This document shows, piece by piece, positions 1 to 10,063 of a DNA stretch of 64,000 nt; the stretch's first letter is position 1, and the number at the start of each line of letters is the position of its first letter. The notes beneath the pieces are model-generated. The model saw nothing but the letters and a program-made list of their open reading frames with translations, did no database searches and was not told where the DNA came from. The translations under genes and the position numbers were made by a program. The stretch comes from Dysosmobacter acutus (GTDB taxonomy: Bacteria > Bacillota > Clostridia > Oscillospirales > Oscillospiraceae), in contig NZ_JAHLQN010000001.1 of assembly GCF_018919205.1 (NCBI RefSeq), forward strand, positions 620,001-684,000, read 5' to 3'.

Positions 1-1617
<1,617 letters not shown>

Positions 1618-1636
1618 TCGCTCCATCTCAATCAGA

Positions 1637-1666
1637 AAAGGCCACGGGAATTCCCGTGGCCTTTTT
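1637..1666 (+). terminator. Intrinsic terminator after PFOR
   Basis: A perfect inverted repeat (GGCCACGGGAA/TTCCCGTGGCC) is followed by CTTTTTC on the plus strand. A-residues on the other side let it also serve the convergent zinc-ribbon gene. Confidence 0.9.
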
Positions 1667-1888
1667 CTATCCAAAGGTACGCCGAAGCTCCTCCAGCTCC
1701 CGGCGCTGTTCCACATAGTGCTCCACGTATCCGCAGTCGCAGCAGACATAGCGGATGACGGGGATTTTACCCATCAGGGTGAAGGTAGTGGTGTAGATGT
1801 TGTTGCCGCTAACGTGGCGGCCTGGGCGGTCCGGGATGCGGAGGATGTTCCCTCCGCCGCACTTGGGGCAGATGTGGGATGATTTCAT
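1667..1888 (-). CDS. Small zinc-ribbon protein of unknown function
   Basis: A 73-residue protein with two CxxC pairs (CPKC near residue 7 and CCDCG near residue 50) around a short beta-rich middle, the layout of a single zinc ribbon. The C-terminus is a charged helix (EQRRELEELRRTF). An AAGGAAAG ribosome-binding site lies about 10 bases before the ATG. It is convergent with PFOR and ends at the shared terminator. No specific family is recognised. A nucleic-acid or protein-binding role would be a guess from the ribbon alone. Confidence 0.65.
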   Translation of the reverse strand: MKSSHICPKCGGGNILRIPDRPGRHVSGNNIYTTTFTLMGKIPVIRYVCCDCGYVEHYVEQRRELEELRRTFG

Positions 1889-2007
1889 AACACGCTTCTT
1901 TCCTTTTGTTCAGTGACCGTTCTCACCTGAGAAAACGGGAGCGGAGTGCAGTTTTCTTCAACCTATAAAAAAACCTGTTCCCGCGCGGGCGGGAACAGGT
2001 GCGCGGA

Positions 2008-3726
2008 TCAGCCGCGGGATACCAGCGCCTGTGCCATGGAGAGTCCCTGGGCGCGGGTGGGAGACGCTGCAAAGTCCCCATCCTCCGGCAGCAGCCCCCA
2101 GGCCCATGCCTGGTTCAGCTCCCGCTGCGCCCAGGCAGGCGCGGCAAGCTGGGCGGGCAGGGGGGAGCTCCGGACCGTCTCCGGCTTCAGGTTGAGGGCG
2201 CCGGCGGAGCGGACCAGGAACACGGCCGCCTCCTGCCAGGTCAGGACCCTTGCGGCGGAGAAGGTGCCGTCGCCGTTGCCCTTGGCCACGCCGGACTGAT
2301 AGGCCCAGTTCAGGGGATGGCGGAACCATTCGATGCCAAAAAGGTCGGTGAAGGGCGGATCGTCCCAGGAGCCGTCGGATATGGTGCCAGAGTCAAAAAG
2401 GGGCTCCGCCGTCTGGTGAATCTGCCCTATGAAGCGGCCCCGGGTCAGGGGTGCGTCCGGATGCTGTGCCTGTGAGAGCCGCTCCGGATGGGCATAGAGG
2501 TACTCGATGCAGGAGTCCCTGCCCGCCAGATAGTCGTCCAGGGTCTGGGGAACCGCCACGTCCGGTTCCAGAGGGACCACCTGCCGTCCGGCCCCCGCGT
2601 CCAGCAGCGTATTGAGGTCAATGTATTTGGAGGACATGCCGCCCCGGAGACCGGAGCCCGGCAGGCTGAAGCTCTTCACGGAGGCGAAGTGGCTGACGCT
2701 GCCGGAGGTGTCCTCGCCCAGGAGCACCGCGCCCATCTCCTGGAGCTCCACGGCGTTGATGATGCCGGAGGAGAAGGTGGACTCTCCGATGAGGCAGATC
2801 AGCTGGCCGGGAAAGTTCCTCAGCGCGGCAAAAAGGGGCCAGATGACCCCGTCGGAGCCCCCGCCGTTGTTGCGCAGGTCCAGGATCACACGCTGGACCG
2901 GCTGGGCGTCCAGATCGCTTCGGACCTGGCCGGCGAAGGTCTCCATGGGCAGCTCCGGGTCCTCCTGACAGGTGTTGTACTGGATGTAGCAGCTGCCGTC
3001 TCTCAGGAATTTGGACCAATAGTATGCGTTGGCGGCCTCGGTCTCCGGCGCAGCGGAGCGCCGGTCTGAAAGCCGGTTTACTGTCATCTTGGAAAGGGCG
3101 GCCGTGTCCACAGCCTGAAGGGACAAAGAAGCCCCGTCGGAGAAGGTCAGCACCAGGGGCCGGCCCTGCTCCGCAAGCTCCAGATACTCGTAGAACTCCG
3201 CCACATTGCAGGACTGGCGGTACTGCCGCCGCAGCTTCACGTTGTTGTCCGCGCTGAGCAGCCGGCGGAAGGAATCCACCACCTCCTCCATGGCGCGTCC
3301 GTTGACGGCCGTCACCTGCCGGCCCAGAAGAGTCTCGGACTCCGCGGCGCTGAGATACCACTTGCCGTCTATCCAGGTAAGGGCCATGGGATAGAAGTGC
3401 ATCTGCTCCGCCAGGCTGCCCCCCAGGGCCAGCGAGGTGTGGGAGTCCCTCGCCAGGGCGGTCAGGCTCTGAAGGTCCATGGCGAACTCCACGTCGCTCA
3501 CCGTGGCCAGCCGCCGCTGAATCTCCGCCTTGCGCTCCAAAAAGACGGATTCCGGCGTATTGGCGAAGAGGTTGGGATGATAGGTGGACAGCGTCTCGTA
3601 CAGGAAGTCCAGATCCGCCTGCCGGGAGGACGCGTCGCTTTCGGCCGCCGTTGCCCCGGCGGTCAGCAGCATCATCAGTGCAAGGCACAGGCAGAACAAC
3701 CGTCTCCAGCTGTGTATGTGAGTCAT
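2008..3726 (-). CDS. Secreted S41-family peptidase with C-terminal SLH domain
   Basis: The 572-residue frame starts at an ATG with GAGAGGAAC upstream; the open frame extends further upstream but only as non-coding read-through. Residues 1-28 are a signal peptide (basic start, LCLALMMLLTAGATA). The middle resembles S41 tail-specific proteases: LDLRNNGGGSDG, then GESTFSSGIINA, where the serine of the FSSG turn is the likely nucleophile, then LLGEDTSG. The last ~110 residues contain an S-layer-homology domain (FTDLFGIEWFRHPLNWAYQSGVAKGNGDGTFS), which in this family binds pyruvylated cell-wall polymer. The protein is therefore probably anchored at the surface. Substrate is unknown, and the general-base lysine is not obvious to me. 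A palindromic element lies just upstream. Confidence 0.85.
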   Translation of the reverse strand: MTHIHSWRRLFCLCLALMMLLTAGATAAESDASSRQADLDFLYETLSTYHPNLFANTPESVFLERKAEIQRRLATVSDVEFAMDLQSLTALARDSHTSLALGGSLAEQMHFYPMALTWIDGKWYLSAAESETLLGRQVTAVNGRAMEEVVDSFRRLLSADNNVKLRRQYRQSCNVAEFYEYLELAEQGRPLVLTFSDGASLSLQAVDTAALSKMTVNRLSDRRSAAPETEAANAYYWSKFLRDGSCYIQYNTCQEDPELPMETFAGQVRSDLDAQPVQRVILDLRNNGGGSDGVIWPLFAALRNFPGQLICLIGESTFSSGIINAVELQEMGAVLLGEDTSGSVSHFASVKSFSLPGSGLRGGMSSKYIDLNTLLDAGAGRQVVPLEPDVAVPQTLDDYLAGRDSCIEYLYAHPERLSQAQHPDAPLTRGRFIGQIHQTAEPLFDSGTISDGSWDDPPFTDLFGIEWFRHPLNWAYQSGVAKGNGDGTFSAARVLTWQEAAVFLVRSAGALNLKPETVRSSPLPAQLAAPAWAQRELNQAWAWGLLPEDGDFAASPTRAQGLSMAQALVSRG

Positions 3727-3757
3727 ACTTGTTCCTCTCTTTCCATTTTCACGCAAA

Positions 3758-3779
3758 TTGTACTTATTATTTAGTACAA
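3758..3779. promoter_or_regulatory. Perfect dyad upstream of the S41/SLH gene, candidate operator
   Basis: TTGTACT-8 nt-AGTACAA forms a perfect 7-bp-arm palindrome about 32 bases before the protease ATG, in AT-rich DNA. This is consistent with a dimeric repressor site. No regulator gene is adjacent. Confidence 0.4.
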
Positions 3780-3847
3780 CAATACAGTAATACAAAATGA
3801 CCGGGCTGTCAAGGAAAATATTGCTGGACGATTTACGTAGACGTGTC

Positions 3848-3875
3848 TTGTATTTTTCACTGCGCATGCTACAAT
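3848..3875 (+). promoter_or_regulatory. Sigma-A-type promoter for the DUF4230 gene
   Basis: TTGTAT, 16-nt spacer ending in TGC, then TACAAT (extended -10), 35 bases before the start codon. Confidence 0.55.
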
Positions 3876-3909
3876 TTAATAGAAAAAGACATGATAAGAG
3901 GAGGCTTCC

Positions 3910-4527
3910 ATGGAAACAATAGAAAAAGAGAAGAAGCGGCCCTTCCGCACGCTGAGGCGGGGAGCGGCAGCGGCGGCGCTGTGCCTGCTGGTGGGACTGG
4001 GCTGCTTTTTGGGCGGCCGATTCAGCGCCGGAGGGAAACAGGAGACGCTTTCGGCTGTGGTGCTGGAAAACCGGCTGACGGCCATCAGCGAGCTGGCCTC
4101 CGTCACCTATTCCTACACCAACATGGCCCAGTTTGAGAGCAGCAACGACTTCTATGGCATGAAGGTGCCCTTCACCACCAAGAAATTCATCCTCACCTAT
4201 GACGGGGAGATCAAGGCGGGAGTGGACCTGTCCCTTGCCCGGGTGGAGCTCAAGGGCACGGAGGTGAGCGTGGAGCTGCCGGAGGCGGTCATCCTCTCCC
4301 ACTCCATTGACGAGGACAGCGTGGAGGTCTTTGACGAAAAGACCAGCATCTTCAATCCCTTTACGGTGGAGGATTTTACTGCCTTCCGCCAGGACCAGCA
4401 GCAGGAGATGGAGCGCAGGGCGCTGGAGAAGGGGCTGATAGAAGAGGCTGGGGAAAAGGCGGGCCAGAGTGTGAAGGCGCTGCTTGGCGCCGCGCTGCCG
4501 GAGGGGTATACGCTGACAGTCCATTAA
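3910..4527 (+). CDS. DUF4230 family membrane-anchored protein
   Basis: A 205-residue protein with a basic N-terminus followed by one hydrophobic helix (residues ~16-40, AAAALCLLVGLGCFLGGRF), then a domain outside the membrane. The core (LTAISELASVTYSYTNMAQFESS, KKFILTYDGEIKAGVDLS, VSVELPEAVILSHSIDEDSVEVFDEKTSIFNPF) matches DUF4230, a widespread family without known function. AAGAGGAGG precedes the ATG by 9 bases. The EamA gene begins 12 bases after its stop, so the two are probably co-transcribed. Confidence 0.8.
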   Translation: METIEKEKKRPFRTLRRGAAAAALCLLVGLGCFLGGRFSAGGKQETLSAVVLENRLTAISELASVTYSYTNMAQFESSNDFYGMKVPFTTKKFILTYDGEIKAGVDLSLARVELKGTEVSVELPEAVILSHSIDEDSVEVFDEKTSIFNPFTVEDFTAFRQDQQQEMERRALEKGLIEEAGEKAGQSVKALLGAALPEGYTLTVH

Positions 4528-4539
4528 GGAGAGAGCTGT

Positions 4540-5400
4540 ATGTGGGTTCTATTTGCGTTCGGGTCGGCGTTTTTTGCCGGCGTCACTTCCATCCTTGCCA
4601 AGTGCGGCATCCGCCGGACGGATTCCAACGTGGCCACGGCCATCCGCACCGTGGTGGTGCTGGTCATGGGCTGGGTGATGGTGATAGTGGCGGGGTCTTA
4701 TAGCGGCATCCATGAGATCAGTGCGGGGACGCTGACGTTTTTGGTGCTGTCGGGCCTGGCCACCGGGGCGTCCTGGCTGTGCTACTTCCGGGCGCTGCAG
4801 CTTGGGGATGTGAACAAGGTGGTGCCCATCGACAAGTCCAGCATCATCCTCACCATTGTGCTGGCCTTCCTCTTCCTTCGGGAGCCGATCTCCGTGAGCA
4901 AGGCCGTGGGGCTTGTGGCCATTGGCGCGGGGACCTATCTGATGATCCAGAAGAAGAATGACGCGCCCCGTGGAAAGGAAGAGGGGAAGGCGCTGATCTA
5001 CGCCGCCTGTTCCGCTGTCTTTGCCAGCCTGACCTCCATTTTGGGAAAGGTGGGCATCAGCGGCGTGGAGTCCAACCTGGGCACGGCCATCCGCAATGGG
5101 GTGGTGCTGGTCATGGCCTGGGTGGTGGTGCTTGTCACGGGGAAGATCCGTGAGGTGGCAAAGGTGCCCCGGGGAGAGTTGGGGTTTATCTGCCTCTCAG
5201 GCCTGGCCACCGGAGCGTCCTGGCTGTGCTACTATCGGGCGCTGCAGGAGGGGCCCGCCAGCGTGGTGGTGCCCATCGACAAGCTGAGCATTCTGGTGAC
5301 CATCGCCTTTTCCGCCGTGGTCTTTCATGAAAAGCTGACGGCAAAGGCCGGCGCCGGCCTTGGGCTCATCACCGCCGGCACGCTGGTGATGCTGATCTGA
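4540..5400 (+). CDS. EamA/DMT-family membrane transporter
   Basis: A 286-residue, very hydrophobic protein with about ten predicted helices made of two homologous halves. The motif GLATGASWLCYFRALQLGDVNKVVPIDKSSI near residue 75 recurs as GLATGASWLCYYRALQEGPASVVVPIDKLSI near 222. Each half is one EamA repeat, typical of drug/metabolite transporters. The substrate cannot be told from sequence. It lies 12 bases after the DUF4230 gene with GGAGAG upstream, and ends at a strong terminator. Confidence 0.9.
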   Translation: MWVLFAFGSAFFAGVTSILAKCGIRRTDSNVATAIRTVVVLVMGWVMVIVAGSYSGIHEISAGTLTFLVLSGLATGASWLCYFRALQLGDVNKVVPIDKSSIILTIVLAFLFLREPISVSKAVGLVAIGAGTYLMIQKKNDAPRGKEEGKALIYAACSAVFASLTSILGKVGISGVESNLGTAIRNGVVLVMAWVVVLVTGKIREVAKVPRGELGFICLSGLATGASWLCYYRALQEGPASVVVPIDKLSILVTIAFSAVVFHEKLTAKAGAGLGLITAGTLVMLI

Positions 5401-5433
5401 ATCAATGCGGCGTCCTTAGGGATCATAAAAATA

Positions 5434-5463
5434 GCCGCCCCGGAGCATTTGCTCCGGGGCGGC
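5434..5463. terminator. Bidirectional terminator between convergent EamA and GGGtGRT genes
   Basis: A 13-bp perfect stem (GCCGCCCCGGAGC) with an ATTT loop. The minus-strand side is followed by TATTTTTA and the plus-strand side by a short T-run. Confidence 0.85.
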
Positions 5464-5481
5464 TTTACAATCAGGGGAGTC

Positions 5482-6480
5482 TTATTTCATGGATTCCGAC
5501 ACGGCGACGGCCACGGCGACAGTGGCGCCCACCATGGGGTTGTTGCCCATGCCAAGGAAGCCCATCATCTCCACGTGGGCGGGGACGGAGGAGGACCCTG
5601 CGAACTGGGCGTCGGAGTGCATGCGGCCCATGGTGTCGGTCATGCCGTAGGAGGCGGGGCCGGCGGCCATGTTGTCCGGGTGCAGCGTGCGGCCGGTGCC
5701 GCCGCCGGAGGCCACGGAGAAGTACTTCTTGCCCTGCTCGATGCACTCTTTTTTATAGGTGCCAGCCACAGGGTGCTGGAAGCGGGTGGGGTTGGTGGAG
5801 TTGCCGGTGATGGACACATCCACGCCCTCGTGGTGCATGATGGCCACGCCCTCACGGACGTCGTCGGCGCCGTAGCAGCGGACGTTGGCCCGCTCGCCCT
5901 CGCTGTAGCGGATCTCACGGACGATCTTCAGATCGCTGGTGTAGTAGTCAAACTGGGTCTGGACATAGGTGAAGCCGTTGATGCGGCTGATGATCTGGGC
6001 TGCGTCCTTGCCCAGGCCATTGAGGATCACCCGCAGGGGCTCCTTGCGGGCCTTGTTGGCGTTCTTCACAATGCCGATGGCGCCTTCGGCGGCGGCAAAG
6101 GACTCGTGACCAGCCAGGAAGGCAAAGCACTTGGACTCGTCGCTCAGCAGCATGGCGCCTAAGTTGCCATGGCCCAGGCCCACCTTGCGGTCCTCGGCCA
6201 CGGAGCCGTCGATGCAGAAGGACTGAAGTCCCACGCCGATGAGCTTGGCCGCCTCGGCGGCGTTCTTGGCGCCGGCCTTGATGGCGATGGCGGCGCCCAC
6301 ACAGTACGCCCAGCAGGCGTTTTCAAAACAGATGGGCTGGATGCCCTTGACAATCTCATAGGGGTCAAAGCCGGCGTTTTTGCAGATTTCCCGACACTCC
6401 TCCACAGAGCCGATGCCATACTGAGCGAGGACACCGTTGATCTTGTCGATTCTTCTTTCGTAGCTTTCAAACAGAGCCAT
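5482..6480 (-). CDS. GGGtGRT family protein
   Basis: 332 residues with the name-giving motif SGGGTGRTLHPDNMAAGPAS near residue 260, followed by a glycine/alanine-rich conserved tail (GMTDTMGRMHSDAQFAG, GNNPMVGATVAVAVAV). These features define the GGGtGRT family of anaerobic bacteria, which has no established biochemical role. Several cysteines occur in the N-terminal third. It lies 18 bases downstream of a NifU-like scaffold gene and shares its promoter. The pairing suggests a function tied to Fe-S clusters or redox, which is inference. The start is the ATG with a GAGGAGGAC site. Confidence 0.88.
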   Translation of the reverse strand: MALFESYERRIDKINGVLAQYGIGSVEECREICKNAGFDPYEIVKGIQPICFENACWAYCVGAAIAIKAGAKNAAEAAKLIGVGLQSFCIDGSVAEDRKVGLGHGNLGAMLLSDESKCFAFLAGHESFAAAEGAIGIVKNANKARKEPLRVILNGLGKDAAQIISRINGFTYVQTQFDYYTSDLKIVREIRYSEGERANVRCYGADDVREGVAIMHHEGVDVSITGNSTNPTRFQHPVAGTYKKECIEQGKKYFSVASGGGTGRTLHPDNMAAGPASYGMTDTMGRMHSDAQFAGSSSVPAHVEMMGFLGMGNNPMVGATVAVAVAVSESMK

Positions 6481-6498
6481 TTTCTTTGTCCTCCTCTA

Positions 6499-7191
6499 TT
6501 ACTCGTGGCGGGGGTCGATGTACTTGGCGGCGCCGTCAAACTGGCCATAGTGGCCCTTGGCCTTCTCCATGGCCTCGTTGGCGTCCATGCCGCCCTTGAT
6601 GAAGTCCATCATCTTGCCTAAGTTGACGAACTCATAGCCCACAATCTCGTCGTCCTTGTTCAGGGCCACGCGGGTGCAGTAGCCCTCGGCCATCTCAAGA
6701 TAGCGGGGTCCCTTTTCACGGGTGGCGAACATGGTGCCCACCTGAGAACGCAGTCCCTTGCCCAGGTCCTCCAAAGAGGCGCCCACCGCCAGGCCGTCCT
6801 CGGAGAAGGCGGACTGGGTGCGGCCGTAGACGATCTGCAAAAAGAGCTCCCGCATGGCGGTGTTGATGGCGTCGCACACCAGGTCGGTGTTCAGCGCCTC
6901 CAGGATGGTCTTGCCGATAAGAATTTCAGAGGCCATGGCGGCGGAGTGGGTCATGCCGGAGCAGCCCAGAGTCTCCACCAGCGCCTCTTCGATCACGCCG
7001 TTTTTCACATTCAGCGTCAGCTTGCAGGCGCCCTGCTGAGGGGCGCACCAGCCCACACCATGGGTAAAGCCGCTGATGTCCTTGATTTCCTTTGCCTGGA
7101 CCCATTTGCCCTCCTCGGGAATGGGGGCGGGACCATGATATGCGCCCTTGGCGACGGGGCACATATGCTGCACTTCGGTGGAATAGATCAT
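6499..7191 (-). CDS. NifU-like iron-sulfur cluster assembly scaffold protein
   Basis: 230 residues. The IscU/NifU N-terminal fold is indicated by GVGWCAPQQGACKLTLNVKNGVIEEA and LGCSGMTHSAAMASEILIGKT, with cysteines placed as in cluster-binding scaffolds. The start chosen has GGAAGAAAGGAAG 7 bases upstream; the open frame continues upstream only into the promoter. It probably assembles or delivers Fe-S clusters for a specific partner, and the co-transcribed GGGtGRT protein is the obvious candidate. It is not a general isc/suf operon member here. Confidence 0.8.
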   Translation of the reverse strand: MIYSTEVQHMCPVAKGAYHGPAPIPEEGKWVQAKEIKDISGFTHGVGWCAPQQGACKLTLNVKNGVIEEALVETLGCSGMTHSAAMASEILIGKTILEALNTDLVCDAINTAMRELFLQIVYGRTQSAFSEDGLAVGASLEDLGKGLRSQVGTMFATREKGPRYLEMAEGYCTRVALNKDDEIVGYEFVNLGKMMDFIKGGMDANEAMEKAKGHYGQFDGAAKYIDPRHE

Positions 7192-7281
7192 ATGGAATTC
7201 TTCCTTTCTTCTCCTTTTTCTTAAAACGGGGCGGCCACGGCTCCGTCGGAATCTGTCATCCCGGTCCAATGGACCACAAAA

Positions 7282-7310
7282 ATTATAACGGGAACGGGGA
7301 AAACTGTCAA
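7282..7310 (-). promoter_or_regulatory. Consensus promoter of the NifU-like/GGGtGRT operon
   Basis: Read on the minus strand: TTGACA, 17-nt spacer, TATAAT, a full consensus match. High expression is expected. Confidence 0.85.
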
Positions 7311-7465
7311 GCCGGTCCGCCTGTTTCCCGGCTTTTTCCTTGCATTTCTTTTCAAATTGGTCACATTTTTTGCATTTTTCCGTGTTGCGCAAACAGACGT
7401 TGGATTTAACCGCGTTTTTCCGAACCAAATGCCGGTGCAAATTGGAATTTTTCCAAAGATTCGTA

Positions 7466-7494
7466 TTGCTTTCCCAACTGCGGTCGGCTATACT
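7466..7494 (+). promoter_or_regulatory. Promoter of the DUF4914-like gene
   Basis: TTGCTT, 17-nt spacer, TATACT, 64 bases before the start codon. A small dyad TTGGAA-ttt-TTCCAA lies just upstream at 7442-7456. Apart from the two divergent promoters I see nothing else in the 7192-7558 gap. Confidence 0.65.
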
Positions 7495-7558
7495 GATTTT
7501 TAAATTGAGCCGAGTACAGCGGACTGTGAGCGCCTGAATTGCGAAATGGAGGAATCCC

Positions 7559-9451
7559 ATGTTTACGGACAGTTATTTTAACAAGCTGATTCTCCCGAAA
7601 GAAGTGGAGGAGGCCCTGCGGAAAAGCCCCTGCATCGCCTATGCTGAGACCAAAGAGGAATTGGATGAAATGGTCTACGGGCCGACCCATACCTCCCGGT
7701 ACGACGTGACGTATCAGATCGAGGGCCGCATGGTGAAGGAGGCAGAGGTCATCCGGTGTAAAAACGGCGCTGTGGTCAACTTTATGGAGGACTACATGCG
7801 CCGTCGGGACCCCAACTGCATGGCCATCGGCGACGACCTGCCCAGCGACAAGCCCCGGTTCAGGGACCGCTATGGCTACGAGTTCTCCACGCTGCGTCAG
7901 CAGACCCTGGACTGGCTCAGCGAGCAGAGCCTGGTGCTGCTGCCCTTCCGTGCCGGCGACCGGATTTACGGCTATGACAGCCTGATGGTCTGCCCGCTAA
8001 ACGCCGCCTTTTTTGCCCTGGGCCTTGCGGATATGCAGGCCTTTGTCAGCATCAAGGACATTCCCCACGGCTACAAGCCCCGGTCCATCATCTACGTGGC
8101 GCCGCCCTTCCGCCACACCCACTTTGAGGGCAAACAGGTGGTGGTACATAACCGCTCCGCAGAGCTTCACGAGGTGTTTGCCTACAACCTCTATCCCGGC
8201 CCCAGCGCCAAAAAGGGCGTGTTCTCCATCCTCCTGGACATCGGCGAGCAGGAGGGGTGGGTCTGCTGCCACGCCTCCGCCGCCACGCTGGAGTCCCCCT
8301 ATGAGTTGGAGACCGTGTTCATGCATGAAGGCGCCTCCGGCGGCGGCAAGAGCGAGATGCTGGAGGAGTTCCGCCGGGAGGAGGACAGCCGCCTGCTCAT
8401 TGCCACCCACACGGTCACCGGCGAAAAGTACTACATGACCCTGCGCGAATCCTGCAAAATCCACCCCATCTGCGATGATATGGCGGTGGCCTACAACAAG
8501 ATTCAGGACCCGGAGACAGGGAAGCTCTCCATTATGGACGCGGAGGACGGCTGGTTTTTGCGTATGGACGGCATGAACGCCTATGGAAACAGCCCGCTTT
8601 ACGAGAAAATCTCCATTCATCCGTCCCGGCCCCTGGAGTTTTTCAACATGGACGGCGTGCCCGGCGCCACCTGCCTTATCTGGGAGCACGTGCTGGAGTC
8701 CAACGGCCAGCCCTGCAGCAATCCCCGGGTCATCATTCCCCGGGACATGATTGAGAACATTGTCCCCGACTCCGAGCCCCAGGAGGTGGATGTGCGCAGC
8801 TTCGGCGTCCGGATGCCGCCCTCCACCGCTACGAGCCCCAACTACGGCGTTATGGGCATGCTCCAGGTGGTGCCCCAATCCCTGGCGTGGCTGTGGCGGC
8901 TGGTGTCGCCCCGGGGCTTTAAGAACCCCTCCATCGTGGGCTCCGACGGCCTCAAGGGCGAGGGCGTGGGGTCCTACTGGCCCTTTGCCACCGGCAAGAA
9001 GGTGACCCAGGCCAATCTGCTGCTTAAGCAGATTCTGGGCTGCCCCAACACGCTCAATGTCCTGATCCCCAACCAGCACATCGGCGCCTATCACGTGGGC
9101 TTCATGGGCGAGTGGCTGGCCCGGGAGTATTTGGCCCGGGTGGGCGGGCAGGTGAAGGCAAAGCATCTGACACCGGCCCGTTGCCCCCTCTTTGGCTATG
9201 CCCTGGTGGATATGAAGTTGGATGGCCAGTTCATCCGCCAGACCTTCCTCCGGCCGGAGACCCAGTCCAAATTGGGGACCGAGGGCTACGATCAGGGCGC
9301 CAGAATCCTGATGGATTTCTTCAAGCAGGAGATCAGCCAGTTCCTCACCGACGACCTGGACCCTCTGGGCCGCCAGATCATCGAGTGCTGCCTGAGCGAC
9401 GGCACGCTGGAGGATTACCTGGCGCTGACCCCTATGAAGCTGCTGAAATAA
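7559..9451 (+). CDS. DUF4914-like protein with a P-loop, possibly PEPCK-like
   Basis: A 630-residue soluble protein. Length and overall sequence fit the uncharacterised DUF4914 family as I remember it. A Walker-A-like motif GASGGGKS (GxxxxGKS) lies near residue 260 after a HEG turn, and conserved acidic/aromatic stretches follow (DAEDGWFLRMDGMNAYGNSPLYEKISIHPSRPLEFFN). The layout recalls the nucleotide site of PEP carboxykinases, so an ATP- or GTP-using kinase or carboxykinase-like role is possible but unproven. The ATG has TGGAGGAAT upstream. It has its own promoter and terminator. Confidence 0.6.
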   Translation: MFTDSYFNKLILPKEVEEALRKSPCIAYAETKEELDEMVYGPTHTSRYDVTYQIEGRMVKEAEVIRCKNGAVVNFMEDYMRRRDPNCMAIGDDLPSDKPRFRDRYGYEFSTLRQQTLDWLSEQSLVLLPFRAGDRIYGYDSLMVCPLNAAFFALGLADMQAFVSIKDIPHGYKPRSIIYVAPPFRHTHFEGKQVVVHNRSAELHEVFAYNLYPGPSAKKGVFSILLDIGEQEGWVCCHASAATLESPYELETVFMHEGASGGGKSEMLEEFRREEDSRLLIATHTVTGEKYYMTLRESCKIHPICDDMAVAYNKIQDPETGKLSIMDAEDGWFLRMDGMNAYGNSPLYEKISIHPSRPLEFFNMDGVPGATCLIWEHVLESNGQPCSNPRVIIPRDMIENIVPDSEPQEVDVRSFGVRMPPSTATSPNYGVMGMLQVVPQSLAWLWRLVSPRGFKNPSIVGSDGLKGEGVGSYWPFATGKKVTQANLLLKQILGCPNTLNVLIPNQHIGAYHVGFMGEWLAREYLARVGGQVKAKHLTPARCPLFGYALVDMKLDGQFIRQTFLRPETQSKLGTEGYDQGARILMDFFKQEISQFLTDDLDPLGRQIIECCLSDGTLEDYLALTPMKLLK

Positions 9452-9454
9452 AAA

Positions 9455-9490
9455 ACATCCCCGCCCTGCGAAAGCAGGGCGGGGATGTTT
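9455..9490. terminator. Bidirectional terminator
   Basis: A stem ACATCCCCGCCCTGC / GCAGGGCGGGGATGT with a GAAA tetraloop, with A-tract and T-tract on the two sides. It is shared by the DUF4914-like gene and the convergent antitoxin-like gene. Confidence 0.93.
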
Positions 9491-9988
9491 TTATCCAATT
9501 GGCTCAAGAGAGCTCTGAATTTGGTGAATTTGCCGGGCCATGTCCTCCTTCACGCAGACGTACCGCGCCAGGTTGACTCCCTTGGAAAGCTCGGTCTGGT
9601 AGGATTCCGGCAGGCCGGCAACCCGTAGAATCTCCTTCTTGTTCAATCGCCCGGATTCGATCGCCTCGGCATAATGGATGGCAAACACATGGATGCCCGC
9701 CACCTGCAGGCCCCGGGGGGCCCGCTGATACAGCTCCTTCAATACCAATCCCAACAGGCCTTCCGTCATAACCGAATCTCCCTTCCCCGGCCTCCCTGTG
9801 CCGGCCGCAGCGGCCGGCACAGCCGGGCGCCCCGCGTTCACAAAATGCGCTTCATAATACTGAATGCTCATAAGGACAAGGTCTCCCTCTCCTTCTTTAG
9901 TTAAAAAAACCGGCTCATTCACTGCGTGGGCAAGCTGGGAAAACCCATCGTAATCCTCTATCAGGGCTGACGCGGGCTTGATGAGCAT
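9491..9988 (-). CDS. Phd/YefM-like antitoxin domain protein with C-terminal extension, no adjacent toxin
   Basis: 165 residues from the ATG that has GGGGTGGG upstream. Residues 1-47 (IKPASALIEDYDGFSQLAHAVNEPVFLTKEGEGDLVLMSIQYYEA) match the Phd/YefM antitoxin fold, including the PVFLTKxGxG signature. After a Pro/Ala-rich linker (~50-70), an additional ~95-residue helical domain of unknown family follows in place of the short toxin-neutralising tail. No toxin-sized gene flanks it: GatD lies upstream and a terminator downstream. It could be an orphan regulator, an antitoxin acting on a remote toxin, or a single-gene system. The promoter overlaps repeats that may be an autoregulatory site. Confidence 0.65.
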   Translation of the reverse strand: MLIKPASALIEDYDGFSQLAHAVNEPVFLTKEGEGDLVLMSIQYYEAHFVNAGRPAVPAAAAGTGRPGKGDSVMTEGLLGLVLKELYQRAPRGLQVAGIHVFAIHYAEAIESGRLNKKEILRVAGLPESYQTELSKGVNLARYVCVKEDMARQIHQIQSSLEPIG

Positions 9989-10012
9989 TTTCCCACCCCT
10001 TTCTCCAACAAT

Positions 10013-10041
10013 AGAATAAGCATAATTTGCTAAAATGTCAA
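10013..10041 (-). promoter_or_regulatory. Promoter of the antitoxin-like gene with upstream repeats
   Basis: On the minus strand: TTGACA, 17-nt spacer, TATTCT. Two copies of TTAGCTA plus a related TATAGCT lie immediately upstream (10041-10066), a plausible operator for the Phd-type protein. Confidence 0.7.
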
Positions 10042-10063
10042 TAGCTAAGTTAGCTAAAACAGC

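Noticed and set aside
2008..4524. 838-codon reading of the S41 gene
   Set aside because: The first 266 codons run through the promoter region and opposite the DUF4230 gene. The signal peptide and ribosome-binding site place the start at 3726.
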